From contig NZ_RBTP01000043.1 of NCBI RefSeq assembly GCF_003702045.1, positions 41,026 through 105,025 on the forward strand: DNA of 64,000 nucleotides, read 5' to 3'. This DNA comes from Pseudomonas viridiflava (GTDB lineage Bacteria; Pseudomonadota; Gammaproteobacteria; Pseudomonadales; Pseudomonadaceae). Made by a program: the position numbers and the translations under genes. This document shows, in pieces, positions 25,378 through 33,931 of the stretch. How positions within the stretch are numbered: the stretch's first letter is position 1; each line of letters starts with the position of its first letter. The notes below the pieces were generated by a model, which saw nothing but the letters and a program-made list of their open reading frames with translations, had not been told where the DNA came from and searched no databases.

Positions 25378-26370
25378 ATGTCCAAGGTTGTCCACTTTCA
25401 CCGTACGGGTGACGCTGATGTTCTGACTCTCGATGAAGTCGCTGTACCGGCGCCGGAGAGCGACGAGGTTCAGATCGAAGTCAAAGCCATCGGCCTGAAC
25501 CGTGCTGAAATCATGTACCGCACCGGGCAGTATGTGATCGAGCCCCGGTTCCCGGCGAAGCTGGGCTACGAAGCGGCCGGGATTGTTCGCGCGGTTGGCA
25601 GTGACGTCCGCGACGTTGTTCCCGGTGACGTAGTCAGTGTCGTGCCGGCGTTCTCCTTCGCTGATTACGGCATGTATGGTGAAGTGGTCAATGCGCCTGC
25701 GCATGCTGTCGTCAAGCATCCGTCCAATCTCAGCTTCGTGGAAGCAGCGGCCAGCTGGATGATGTTTGTCACTGCATACGGCGCCTTGATTGAGTATGGA
25801 AATCTACAGGCGGGTGAAACCGTGCTCATCCCGGCTGCGTCGAGCAGTGTCGGGCTTGCAGCGATCCAGATCGCCAATATGCAGGGCGCCATCCCGGTAG
25901 CCCTGACCCGCACAAGTGCCAAGCGTCAGGCATTGCTGGATGCGGGTGCAAAATATGTCATTGCCACCCAGGAAGAGGATCTGATTGCCAAGGTGGCAAC
26001 GATCACCGATGGCAAAGGTGCGCGCATCGTTTTCGACCCCGTGGGTGGCCCCGAGGCAGCCAAGCTGATCAAGTCCATGGCCAATACCGGGATCTTCTTC
26101 CAGTATGGCGCTCTGGATCATCGCGATATCCCGGTTCCCGTCTTTGACATTCTTGGCAAGCACCTGACCGTGCGCGGCTACGAGCTATTCGAAATCACGA
26201 TGGATATGCAAAAGCTGGCCAATGCCAAGGCGTTCGTTGCCAAAGGCTTGGCAGGCGGTCAACTCAAGCCCGTCATCGACCAGGTCTTCCCGCTTACTGA
26301 CATCGCGGCAGCACACCGCCGAATGGAGTCGAATGCGCAGATCGGCAAGATCGTCGTCGTGGTTGACTGA
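25378..26370 (+). CDS. Zinc-independent MDR oxidoreductase (quinone-reductase-like)
   Basis: A 330-residue medium-chain dehydrogenase/reductase. The ATG at 25378 is chosen because GAGG lies 6 bp upstream. The N-terminal GroES-like domain has GLNRAEIMYRTGQY, where zinc enzymes carry a catalytic Cys. The Rossmann domain follows (AASSSVGLAAIQIANMQGA) with the cofactor loop. Such proteins reduce quinones or activated alkenes with NADPH. The absence of the zinc Cys argues against an alcohol dehydrogenase despite database names. A LysR gene follows on the same strand and may regulate it. Confidence 0.8.
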   Translation: MSKVVHFHRTGDADVLTLDEVAVPAPESDEVQIEVKAIGLNRAEIMYRTGQYVIEPRFPAKLGYEAAGIVRAVGSDVRDVVPGDVVSVVPAFSFADYGMYGEVVNAPAHAVVKHPSNLSFVEAAASWMMFVTAYGALIEYGNLQAGETVLIPAASSSVGLAAIQIANMQGAIPVALTRTSAKRQALLDAGAKYVIATQEEDLIAKVATITDGKGARIVFDPVGGPEAAKLIKSMANTGIFFQYGALDHRDIPVPVFDILGKHLTVRGYELFEITMDMQKLANAKAFVAKGLAGGQLKPVIDQVFPLTDIAAAHRRMESNAQIGKIVVVVD

Positions 26371-26380
26371 GTAAAATGCT

Positions 26381-26403
26381 ACGGCAGCCAGATTGGCTGC
26401 CGT
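26381..26403. terminator. Hairpin after the MDR oxidoreductase gene
   Basis: A perfect 9-bp stem, acggcagcc (26381-26389) with ggctgccgt (26395-26403), starts 10 bp after the stop. No T-run follows, so it may be only a weak terminator or 3'-end stabiliser. Confidence 0.5.
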
Positions 26404-26537
26404 ACGCCATCGATGTTTGCTCCCCAAGCAGTGGTGGCTTATTTTGCGTTGGTGTCTGAGAGAGGCAATCCTGACTTCGCTGTCGTCCTCAGTGCAGAGT
26501 ACGTGTGGCCCGATGCACAGTTAACTGGAGGACGGCG

Positions 26538-27434
26538 ATGAACTTGATTGAAGCCATGCAAATGTTCGTGGCCGTGGTTGACCATGGCAGCTACACCAAA
26601 GCGGCTGAGGCGCTCAATGTGCATCGTCCGGCACTCTCCAAGCTCATCCAGAATCTTGAGCACGAACTCGGCGTGCAGCTTTTACACCGCACCACGCGCA
26701 GAGTGAACACCACACCCGCTGGCGACGAGTTCTACGAACGCAGCCTTAAATTACTCAGTGAACTAGCGGAAACACTGGAATTGTTTTCGCCGACTCGTCC
26801 GCCGCGAGGCAAGCTCAGGATCGACATGCAGACCGTACTCGGTCACGCGGTGATCATCCCTCGGCTGCCCGAGTTCATGGAACGCTACCCTGGCCTGGAA
26901 ATATCCTTGGGGGCCTCCGATAATTTGAACGACCTTATTGCGGACGGCATCGATTGTTCCGTGCGGCTCGGTGATCTGGATGATTCAAGCCTGATTGCCA
27001 AACGTATCGGCGAGGTAGCGTTGGTGACCTGCGCGGCTCCCGCCTACATAAAGAAACATGGCTTACCCGACACGCTGGATGATTTGCAGGCTCACCTGGC
27101 AGTCAATTTCATGGTTGAGCAGCGCCGCCAGATCATGCCCTGGCGCTTCAAGGCCAACGGTAAAACTATCAATGTGAAGGTGCATAGCGGCATTGTCGTC
27201 GACAACGCCGAGGCGTTGCTTTACTGCGCTTTGGCGGGGATCGGGATGGTGCAGGGACTGCGACCGGCGTTGCAGCGATACATCGACAGCGGACGTCTGG
27301 TGGAGGTATTGCCGGATGTTCCAGTCGAGCCGAAGACCGTTTCCGTATTGTTTCCAGATCGACGTCATCTTTCACCCAATGTGCGGGTATTCGTCGAGTG
27401 GGTAAGTGCTTTGTTCCAAGAGAAAATGCGTTAG
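26538..27434 (+). CDS. LysR-family transcriptional regulator
   Basis: The start is the ATG at 26538, preceded by GGAGG at 6-bp spacing, giving 298 residues. The N-terminal winged helix-turn-helix is clear (MQMFVAVVDHGSYTKAAEAL and LSKLIQNLEHELGVQLLHRTTR). The rest is a periplasmic-binding-protein-like effector domain of the CrgA/AaeR-like subgroup. Such regulators often control a neighbouring oxidoreductase, here the MDR gene upstream or the luciferase-like gene downstream. The target and inducer are unknown. Confidence 0.85.
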   Translation: MNLIEAMQMFVAVVDHGSYTKAAEALNVHRPALSKLIQNLEHELGVQLLHRTTRRVNTTPAGDEFYERSLKLLSELAETLELFSPTRPPRGKLRIDMQTVLGHAVIIPRLPEFMERYPGLEISLGASDNLNDLIADGIDCSVRLGDLDDSSLIAKRIGEVALVTCAAPAYIKKHGLPDTLDDLQAHLAVNFMVEQRRQIMPWRFKANGKTINVKVHSGIVVDNAEALLYCALAGIGMVQGLRPALQRYIDSGRLVEVLPDVPVEPKTVSVLFPDRRHLSPNVRVFVEWVSALFQEKMR

Positions 27435-27596
27435 CACGCGGCCTATTGGTATTAATTGAATAACAGTTCATGACTCGTTAATGGATTTATCCCTCCTCCG
27501 TCTACACGTACCTTTCTCTCTACACCCGAATATGGCGCCAATCGGTCAGGGCGCGGCCATCCCGGTACCCAAGCCTTTTAAAGGGAGAGGAAGATA

Positions 27597-28556
27597 ATGT
27601 CGGAGAAAAGAGTGCCCCCGAATGGGCTGGCTGAGAGCATTTTTTCCAGGGTCTTTGTCCCTGGAAAGCTGACGTTCGGCCTGCTCACGCCACTGGAGGG
27701 TCATCCCCTGAGCGATACCCCAACCATGGTGGAACATACCGCGCTCGCCACGCTGGCCGACGATCTGGGGTTTGCCGCGCTCTGGCTGCGAGATGTGCCG
27801 CTGCGTGACCCGTCCTTTGGCGACGTGGCCCAAGTGTTCGACCCTATGGTGTACGCGGCATGGCTGGCTGCGGCGACCCGGCGTATCGCAATTGGTACGG
27901 CCGGAGTGATCCTGCCTTTGCGAGACCCTATTGCAGTGGCCAAGCAAGCGCTTTCAGTCGATCAACTCTCCCAAGGGCGTTTCGTGCTGGGTGTATCGAC
28001 AGGAGATCGCCCCTCCGAATATCCGTCGTTCGGTGTTGAGTTCGACAACCGAGAAGCACGCTTTCGTGATGCCTATGCTGTGATCCGTAAGGTTATGAAC
28101 CAGTCCTTTCCGGTTCACCAGTCGAGCTACTACGGCCGTCTGGACGGAACTCTGGATCTGATTCCCAAGGCATTTGATGCCCGGCTACCGACGATAGCTG
28201 TAGGACGCTGCGGCCAGGAAATCGCCTGGCTGGCAGAGCATATGGATGGCTGGATCTGGCACCAGAGCGACCTTGAGCTGTTACCTTCATTGATCAGTCG
28301 CTGGCAGTCCGCATGCGGCGCGCAGACGTTCAAGCCTTACGGCTATGGAACGTTCTTTGAGCTGGACCCAGACCCCAATGCCCCAATCCGCTGGGGACGA
28401 GGGCTACGCGGCGGGCGAAATGCGCTCATCAGCCTTTGGCAGCGGCAGAGTGACCAAGGTGTGTCGCATATTGCTTTGAATATGAGGGTGTCGCACCGCT
28501 CAGTGAAAGACAGTGTCCAAGAGTTGGCTGAGTACGTGCTCCCGCTCTTTGCCTAA
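27597..28556 (+). CDS. Luciferase-like (LLM class) flavin-dependent oxidoreductase
   Basis: A 319-residue TIM-barrel protein with the bacterial luciferase-like pattern: KLTFGLLTPLEGH near the N-terminus, ATRRIAIGTAGVILPLRDP at about residues 93-111, and QLSQGRFVLGVSTGDRP. It is likely a FMNH2- or F420-type monooxygenase; in Pseudomonas FMN is expected. The substrate is unknown. The ATG at 27597 follows a gggagagga ribosome site. It ends 8 bp before the end of a converging, disrupted kinase gene. Confidence 0.82.
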   Translation: MSEKRVPPNGLAESIFSRVFVPGKLTFGLLTPLEGHPLSDTPTMVEHTALATLADDLGFAALWLRDVPLRDPSFGDVAQVFDPMVYAAWLAAATRRIAIGTAGVILPLRDPIAVAKQALSVDQLSQGRFVLGVSTGDRPSEYPSFGVEFDNREARFRDAYAVIRKVMNQSFPVHQSSYYGRLDGTLDLIPKAFDARLPTIAVGRCGQEIAWLAEHMDGWIWHQSDLELLPSLISRWQSACGAQTFKPYGYGTFFELDPDPNAPIRWGRGLRGGRNALISLWQRQSDQGVSHIALNMRVSHRSVKDSVQELAEYVLPLFA

Positions 28557-28563
28557 GGACATG

Positions 28564-29144
28564 TTAAAACTGGCTGTGTGTCAGCTTCTGGCCGTCGTCT
28601 GCTCCGACAATAACGTGTCCTGTTCTGCTGTCCGACCAGACTTCAGTGGGCAGCAGATGTTTGGTGATCATCGATACGGCTTGCACCGGCAAAGTCAGGG
28701 CCGTGTCTATCGAAAACGGGGCATCGGCCCATGTCTCATATTCGTGATCCAACACAGATTGCCAGGTCGGTGGAGTCAGCCCCTGAATATCACCTAACCT
28801 TGTTTCTACACGGCGCTGATGTTCCTTTTTATCCGAGCAAATCACTTCAATTTCATCAACCGAACGCCGGCCCTTAAGGCGATGTCGCTCCAGGCGATTC
28901 GTCTTTCGATCACTGGATTTACACAGTCAACGATGACTGTACGCCCTAGATTCAGACTACTCAGCGCAACCTCACTAGCGACCATGTAGCCACTGCGCGC
29001 TACATCTTGCGCCAGTGCACCTAGGTTTCGTATCGCTTGCTCAATCGTATCGATCCGCAGGTAGAGAGCGCCTAATGTATCGACGAGCCCCTTTGCGATA
29101 GTGGTTTTCCCGGTGCCCGGAAGGCCGCTGAATACGAATAGCAT
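28564..29144 (-). pseudogene. Frameshifted P-loop ATPase/kinase
   Basis: Two minus-strand frames together make one protein of about 190 residues. The first starts at ATG 29144 (aagga ribosome site), has Walker A SGLPGTGKTT at residues 6-15, and stops at 28842-28844 after RLMKLK. The second continues without a gap from the GTG at 28845 (ICSDKKEHQRRVETRLGDI) to 28564. Related small ATPases have these parts in one frame, so a one-base indel at about 28848-28858 is likely. The stop and next start overlap (GTGA), so translational coupling of two halves is possible but less likely. Confidence 0.65.
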
Positions 29145-29299
29145 TATCTGTCCTTGGACTTGGATTACCATAATATTGGCCTCGCATGGCGAAAAGACTG
29201 TGCGACCTCACCGAACGGTTTAGCGTCCACAGACTCAGAGTGAGATGCAGTCGTTGCAAAATGCTTGCTGATTGATGCGTATCTACCGTATATCAGTCG

Positions 29300-29740
29300 A
29301 TGATGGCATCTTGGAAGTCGGCCGTGAAACCCGAAGAACTCATAAATAGCGCAGAGCTTGTGATTGAAGCCATTGGCTTCTGGCCATCGTTTCACGACGC
29401 AGAGGTGATCTCTTTTTCGGTATCGCGCGCACTTCCAGACCAAGGTTCGGCTACGGTCGCCAAGCTCTGCATTCACTACCGTGAGCATGATGCGGTTGGC
29501 GTTGGGACGGCGGACTTTGAATACGTTTGCCAGAAAAGTTTACTGGTTGAGCTGATATTCAGTGAGATCCACGACCTTTCACTGACGGATTTCAATCCAC
29601 AAAACGTGCTCGAATCAATTGATCTAAAGCGATCACAAGACTTATCGATTCTTGTGGATATCGTCTCGATCTGGGGAATTGGCGGAACAATCCGTTGCAA
29701 CCATGTAGCCGTCGGAGCGGTAACCAACCTTCTGCCCTGA
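29300..29740 (+). CDS. Imm50-like orphan immunity protein
   Basis: A 146-residue acidic protein without signal or membrane segment. The segment IGFWPSFHDAEVISFSVSRA matches the conserved FHD core of the Immunity protein 50 family, which accompanies polymorphic toxins. No toxin gene is adjacent, so it looks like an orphan immunity gene, kept as protection against toxins of relatives. Base composition is lower in GC than core genes. M1 or M2 may be the start. The family call rests on the FHD region only. Confidence 0.55.
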   Translation: MMASWKSAVKPEELINSAELVIEAIGFWPSFHDAEVISFSVSRALPDQGSATVAKLCIHYREHDAVGVGTADFEYVCQKSLLVELIFSEIHDLSLTDFNPQNVLESIDLKRSQDLSILVDIVSIWGIGGTIRCNHVAVGAVTNLLP

Positions 29741-30021
29741 TGCTGGTCTGCTCTACTTTGTACCAGCTTTACATTTTATGGAGGGTCGCCATGGACCGGT
29801 GCGGCTTGAGGTGGAGCATGCCCCGGCCATTTTTCCCTTGGCGCTGAGTGTCTACATTGATTCAGCTTCTCGGTGTTAGCAGGCTAGGTGAAGGTCGGCT
29901 TTAGGTCGATATCGGCCATAGGGGGCGGCAGCTTTCGCTCCCATAACGTCTTACGAATGGCGTACCCCTATTGCAGCAGCATAAAAACCGTCATCTACGA
30001 AGACCGCCCCATAGCGATTAG
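29741..30021. other. Non-coding gap with a dispersed-repeat-like sequence
   Basis: No gene is visible. Positions 29891-29950 (aaggtcggctttaggtcgat and on, with ggcggcagctttcg) resemble a degenerate non-coding sequence common between Pseudomonas genes. A related copy in inverse orientation is at 31366-31424. Confidence 0.4.
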
Positions 30022-30486
30022 TCATATATGCAAAATATCGTTTCTGACGCTGGTTTTGGTGTAATTGATAGGCGGGTACTCACAGTGGTTTTGAAAATAC
30101 CACCATAATAACTGACCCTCAGCTTGAATTAAGGTCTCTCCGAACGGAGAGAAATCGTGAAACGATATGCTGATTGCACCGTATTCGTCAATAATATGCT
30201 CGAACTTCATTCGATTTGCTTTAGAAGTAGCATGCAGGCTGGCAAATGGGTAGTACCTGTTGCCAAAACTATGTTTGGTCTGGCCAATATACAGTATATT
30301 ACTCTCACCCTTTAAACGACGGACATTCTTTTCGCTTCGAAATAGATAAACGATATTCTTTGTTTTTTTGGCCGAGCCAGAACCATAAACTTTACGAAAG
30401 CATTCCTCGGATACTATCTCGATTTTATCTGGAAGCGCCAAAAATCCATCAACCGTCTCATAGAGGTTTTTGCTGCTCAGCTCCAT
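30022..30486 (-). CDS. GIY-YIG-like nuclease-fold protein
   Basis: A 154-residue protein from an AT-rich gene. The GIY-YIG core is recognisable: NIVYLF (strand 1), ILYIGQT (strand 2), a downstream Arg in FGNRYY, and a Glu followed by the typical LLWWYFQNHCEYPPINY tail. The family cleaves DNA. A stand-alone small member in an accessory region may be a selfish nuclease, a DNA-repair-like enzyme or a toxin domain. It lies between two immunity-like genes. Its low GC suggests recent transfer. Confidence 0.6.
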   Translation of the reverse strand: MELSSKNLYETVDGFLALPDKIEIVSEECFRKVYGSGSAKKTKNIVYLFRSEKNVRRLKGESNILYIGQTKHSFGNRYYPFASLHATSKANRMKFEHIIDEYGAISISFHDFSPFGETLIQAEGQLLWWYFQNHCEYPPINYTKTSVRNDILHI

Positions 30487-30946
30487 TTATGCACTCCATC
30501 CTAATGGTGTTAAATAATGTGCAGATCACAGCACGGTGAGGCGCTTGCTACTGCGGGAACCAGTATTTCGGTGAGCGCACGGCATCTAAGTGCGGAAATG
30601 ATCCACCAACCGATGTCCAGATTCGCCTTTGCGAACTTCGGCTCGCGGCATCGCAGCGCAAGCTCATGGGTTACTGCGGGTATATTCATACGCCGCTGCC
30701 TTGGGTCTCCTATTGCAGCGCTCCATGGTACACAACCGTTCGGTGTAGGGGGATTATCTGTTGAAGGAAGCTGGTTAAGCGTGCCGTTCTGTCCACTTTC
30801 AGCCGATATATGACGCTCCCGAAAGATGGCTTTCGGGCAGAAGCGTTCATTGCAACGTCGTTGGTAGAGGATTGGGACCTGGATGCGCAAATATGCAGCC
30901 AGCAATTGACTTCACCTAGCGAGACCGCCATATCTGATTTTTCAAC
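30487..30946. other. Non-coding or decayed stretch between the GIY-YIG and barstar genes
   Basis: Open frames on both strands (30510-30905 minus, 30517-30813 plus) overlap each other, show no domain and have atypical composition. The end of the plus strand (about 30850-30940) could be the decayed C-terminus of a lost gene, possibly the toxin once paired with the barstar-like gene. This is speculative. Confidence 0.35.
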
Positions 30947-31294
30947 GTGACGAAGGTTATTCTGACAATGGTACAAGTGGACGCAAACCTGATTTCTGAC
31001 TGGCAAACATTCCACAGTGTTTTCGCAAAACAGTTCGGCTTTCCTGGCTTCTACGGTCGCAATATGGACGCCTGGGTTGATTGTCTTTCTTACCTTGATG
31101 ACCCCAGCGCAGGAATGTCGTCTATCCACGTTCAAAACGGACAAACGCTTTCATTAGTCATCGATAATGCTCAAAGCTTCAAGCGCCGCTGTCCTGAACA
31201 ATTTAAAGCGCTTGTGGAATGTGCAGCTTTTGTGAACTGGCGAATCGTGGTTGCTGGCGGCACCCCGCTCTTGGCACTTGCTTTCAACGTTTAA
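30947..31294 (+). CDS. Barstar-like immunity protein
   Basis: A 115-residue protein with the barstar-family core: ISDWQTFHSVFAKQFGFPG, FYGRNMDAWVDCLSYLDDP, and an acidic, hydrophobic C-terminal half. Barstar relatives inhibit secreted ribonucleases of the barnase type. No ribonuclease gene is in the window, so it is an orphan. The start is the GTG at 30947; an ATG at 30968 is possible. It belongs to the same AT-richer patch as the Imm50-like gene. Confidence 0.72.
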   Translation: MTKVILTMVQVDANLISDWQTFHSVFAKQFGFPGFYGRNMDAWVDCLSYLDDPSAGMSSIHVQNGQTLSLVIDNAQSFKRRCPEQFKALVECAAFVNWRIVVAGGTPLLALAFNV

Positions 31295-31464
31295 GTGCTC
31301 ACCCACCTCAATCGACAGGGGTGTCATCAACGAATACGATTGGGCTAAGGTTACAATCCGGACAGACTGTTATCGGCCATTAGCTGCCATACGTGACTAC
31401 CAGCAATCGACCCAAAACAGTCATTTTTTTGCAAGATGTCAGGCCAAAATTTTTCGTCACGCAG

Positions 31465-31497
31465 AAAAAACAAGGCCGCATTTGCGGCCTTGTTTTT
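31465..31497. terminator. Bidirectional Rho-independent terminator
   Basis: The stem aacaaggccgca pairs with tgcggccttgtt, flanked by an A-run on the left and a T-run on the right. It can stop transcription from both sides. It stands 6 bp from the end of the HupE operon and also closes the barstar side. Confidence 0.9.
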
Positions 31498-31503
31498 AGG
31501 GGG

Positions 31504-31632
31504 TTATTCGTGGGAATGTCCGTGCTCAGCGTTGTCGGAAGTAGCGCCTTTCTCACCACCGCCGCATGCCGTCATCAGGCCGAGGAAGCAGATCAGGAGC
31601 ATCGAACGAAATAGAGTGGTTGGGGTTTTCAT
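31504..31632 (-). CDS. Small lipoprotein with a His-rich tail in the HupE operon
   Basis: A 42-residue frame starting at ATG 31632 (MKTPTTLFRS). A hydrophobic signal with lipobox LMTAC is followed by GGGEKGATSDNAEHGHSHE. The mature part is only about 20 residues and ends in a metal-binding HGHSHE motif. It is the last gene of the metal operon and presumably binds nickel, cobalt or another metal at the membrane. It is too short for family assignment. Confidence 0.6.
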   Translation of the reverse strand: MKTPTTLFRSMLLICFLGLMTACGGGEKGATSDNAEHGHSHE

Positions 31633-31725
31633 GGTAGGACTCTTCAAATATTGGCGAAATAAATGGTCTTGGGGGCTGGCTGAACGTTGAATTTTCGGCA
31701 ACAGGACAGCCATCGCTGTTTTGAA

Positions 31726-32367
31726 TTACTGTTTGACGCTCAAGTAATCGCCGGTCGCTTTCAGTGCGATGGTCACGTCGCTGTTGCTGCGATTACGCCA
31801 AAACCAACCATGAGTGCCGTCAAAAATGGCGGTAAATTCACCCTTGTCACTTTTGACTTGCTTGCCCTTGCTGTAGCTGTGGAAGTAACCCTTCTCACCG
31901 TTGTAGGGTTCGCCATGGGTATCGAAGTTCACAGGCCCACCAACCGCAGTCCATTCGTAACTGACAGACTTGCCCTTCAAGACTTCGAGCTTTATTTCCG
32001 CCCCTTCACCGGGCTTGAGCGTGACGCTCATTTGATTAGTCTTCAAAGCTGAAGTGGGTGTGGGCGCCGGCTGAGCAACAGGTTTCGCAATAGGCTGGAC
32101 TTGCGCAACCTGCGGAGCTGGAGCTGGAGCAGCAGCTTGCGGTGGCGCGGCATCCGCCAAAGCTTCCTGAGCTAGGATGATCTTCAGTTCGCCCATTTGG
32201 GTCAGTCCCAGCGCGCGGCCCACACCCGTAGGGTCAACGGCATATTCCGAAGGCATGACCACTGTCACCAACAAGCCGACCGCAGTCAGCAGGGCAATCA
32301 CAGTGGAGCGCACCAGCTTGCGAGTGCTTGGCAATTCATTAACAGTTGGAAGCGGAGTATTGAACAT
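31726..32367 (-). CDS. Transmembrane anchor protein of the HupE operon
   Basis: A 213-residue protein with one N-terminal membrane helix (about 20-40, STVIALLTAVGLLVTVVMP). A long Ala/Pro/Gln-rich linker follows (about 75-108, PPQAAAPAPAPQVAQ), then a periplasmic beta domain (KPGEGAEIKLEVLKGKSVSY; THGWFWRNRSNSDVTIAL). It resembles proteins annotated as transmembrane anchor proteins beside HupE genes in metal-resistance islands. The periplasmic domain may hold or shield the transporter. Its biochemical role is unknown. Confidence 0.65.
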   Translation of the reverse strand: MFNTPLPTVNELPSTRKLVRSTVIALLTAVGLLVTVVMPSEYAVDPTGVGRALGLTQMGELKIILAQEALADAAPPQAAAPAPAPQVAQVQPIAKPVAQPAPTPTSALKTNQMSVTLKPGEGAEIKLEVLKGKSVSYEWTAVGGPVNFDTHGEPYNGEKGYFHSYSKGKQVKSDKGEFTAIFDGTHGWFWRNRSNSDVTIALKATGDYLSVKQ

Positions 32368-32379
32368 GGTCAGAATTCC

Positions 32380-33117
32380 TTACGCGGAGACAAACAGGCC
32401 GGTGATCTGGTAACCGATCAGGAGGAAACCGGCACTCATCATGGCAACGTTGGTGGTATAGGCGTGGCGCCAGAAACTGCCGGCGCGCCGCCAATACCCC
32501 ATCAGAATGAGAATCGCGCTGAGGGCCAGCAGCTGGCCGATCTCAACACCAACGTTGAAGGCGATCAGGTTCGGAATCAGTCCATCAGGTGAGATCTCGT
32601 ATTCCTGGATCTTCGTCGCCAGACCAAAACCGTGGAGCAAGCCAAAGATCAGCGTGGCCACTTTGGTGTTGGGTTGGAAACCGAACCAGCGCTGGAATGC
32701 GCCCAGGTTGTCGAGCGCCTTGTACACCACCGAGAAGCCAATGATGGCGTCGATGATGTACGAGCTGATGCTGACCTCTGTAAGTACGCCAAGCAGCAGC
32801 GTGACCGAATGGCCTACAGCGAACAGCGTGACGTAGAGCCCCACGTCTTTCAGGCGATAGAGGAAGAAGATCACCCCGAACAGAAACAGCAGGTGGTCGT
32901 ACCCGGTCATCATGTGCTTGGCGCCCATGTAGATGAAGGGCAGCAACATGACGCCGGAGCTTTCCTGGATGAAGCCCTTGTCACCTTCCGCGACGGCGTG
33001 AGCCATCGCCTCGGGCATTCCCAGGAAAAGTACAGCGACAAGTAAAAACAACAGCAATACGGGGCGGTGCAAAGGCGCAGTAAACGCGCCGACGCCGCTC
33101 ATCGAGTACGAATGCAT
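32380..33117 (-). CDS. HupE/UreJ-family metal transporter
   Basis: A 245-residue membrane protein with an N-terminal signal-like segment ending ...EAMAHAVAEG, followed by about six helices. The family motif HxxxGxDHxLF is present as MTGYDHLLFLFGVIFFL, and a second motif is LLHGFGLATKI. HupE/UreJ proteins move nickel across the membrane. The ATG at 33117 follows AGGAT. It shares a unit with the His-rich gene upstream and the anchor protein downstream. It is divergent from rcnR, so the expected substrate is nickel or cobalt. Confidence 0.75.
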   Translation of the reverse strand: MHSYSMSGVGAFTAPLHRPVLLLFLLVAVLFLGMPEAMAHAVAEGDKGFIQESSGVMLLPFIYMGAKHMMTGYDHLLFLFGVIFFLYRLKDVGLYVTLFAVGHSVTLLLGVLTEVSISSYIIDAIIGFSVVYKALDNLGAFQRWFGFQPNTKVATLIFGLLHGFGLATKIQEYEISPDGLIPNLIAFNVGVEIGQLLALSAILILMGYWRRAGSFWRHAYTTNVAMMSAGFLLIGYQITGLFVSA

Positions 33118-33164
33118 AGATCAATCCTACGTTGCAGAGATCGAAGGCCGCAGTGCGGCCAAGG

Positions 33165-33524
33165 TCAAGATGCGAACGAAGGACGGGGTGGACGCTCGAT
33201 CAAGAATATCGGCGGCAGGGGAACAGAGTGTCGAAGCGCATCGACCCGGATGGATAGCATCGGGGATGTCGCCAGCATCAACGCCGCTGTGAGTTGTGGT
33301 GTTTCGTGCTGGTGATCAGGGGTCAATGGCGAATGGTAGTGATCTGAAAGACTCGAATAGCTGGATGAAGCCTCTTCGCCGTGGGAGTGATGGGCGTCTT
33401 GCGTGATCTCCCAGGCTGGCTGTTTCGACGCCACTGATAACGAATAGGTATGCCCGGCCCAAGCCACCAACATGGCGAGAGCCAGCGCGATTACCACCGT
33501 AGTTGTCAGTGTTCTGCTGAACAT
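33165..33524 (-). CDS. Histidine-rich small protein, first gene of the HupE operon
   Basis: A 119-residue protein with one N-terminal hydrophobic helix (about 7-25, TTTVVIALALAMLVAWAGH). A His/Ser/Glu-rich middle follows (DAHHSHGEEASSSYSSLSDH and SPLTPDHQHE), with a proline-rich end. It is probably an exported or membrane-tethered metal-binding protein, similar in layout to short periplasmic proteins of copper and nickel loci. No firm family can be assigned. Its start lies 50 bp from the rcnR operator, so it is probably metal-induced. Confidence 0.55.
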   Translation of the reverse strand: MFSRTLTTTVVIALALAMLVAWAGHTYSLSVASKQPAWEITQDAHHSHGEEASSSYSSLSDHYHSPLTPDHQHETPQLTAALMLATSPMLSIRVDALRHSVPLPPIFLIERPPRPSFAS

Positions 33525-33573
33525 GGCGTTAGGGTTTCAACTCGGTTTATAGGGCTTTTACGCGTTTGACCAC

Positions 33574-33590
33574 ATCCCCCTAGGGGGGAT
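33574..33590 (+). promoter_or_regulatory. RcnR/CsoR-type operator between rcnR and the HupE operon
   Basis: The near-perfect palindrome atccccctaggggggat has the G/C-tract TA centre typical of RcnR/CsoR-like operators. It lies 41 bp before rcnR and 50 bp before the divergent operon. The same 17 bp occur again at 37701-37717 in front of the MFS gene. Confidence 0.75.
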
Positions 33591-33630
33591 AGGATGCCAG
33601 CGTAATTCATTGAGGCCTGAGGCTCAAGTC

Positions 33631-33924
33631 ATGAGTGAGCACGAACACAGCCATCCCCACACCCACCAAAGTCATGAGGCGATCATCAAACGTCTCAAAC
33701 GGGCGGATGGGCATTTACGCGGCATCATCACCATGATCGAAGAGGGTCGTGAGTGCGTGGACATCGCCCAGCAGCTGCATGCGGTTGAAAAAGCAGTGTG
33801 CCAGGCCAAACGTACGCTCATCCAGGATCACATTGATCACTGCCTGGAGGACACCGTTTCTGCGCTAGGCAATGGCGAGCGCGCACCACTGGAAGCTTTC
33901 AAGCAAATCACCAAGTACCTCTAG
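33631..33924 (+). CDS. rcnR: RcnR/CsoR-family metal-sensing repressor
   Basis: The start is the ATG at 33631; 97 residues. It has the all-helical CsoR/RcnR fold, with an His-rich N-terminus (MSEHEHSHPHTHQSHE), IIKRLKRADGHLRGI, Cys42 in GRECVDIAQQL, and His67/His70 in DHIDHC. This ligand pattern points to nickel and cobalt. Such proteins release DNA when they bind metal and so derepress the efflux gene that follows. Candidate operators are at 33574-33590 and 37701-37717. The stop lies 7 bp before rcnA. Confidence 0.85.
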   Translation: MSEHEHSHPHTHQSHEAIIKRLKRADGHLRGIITMIEEGRECVDIAQQLHAVEKAVCQAKRTLIQDHIDHCLEDTVSALGNGERAPLEAFKQITKYL

Positions 33925-33931
33925 GTCTGTC

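Noticed and set aside
25378..26370. Zinc alcohol dehydrogenase
   Set aside because: The catalytic-zinc cysteine position is replaced; the sequence fits quinone-reductase-like MDR proteins instead.
30510..30905. 131-codon minus-strand gene
   Set aside because: No domain and atypical composition; an overlapping plus-strand frame is equally open.
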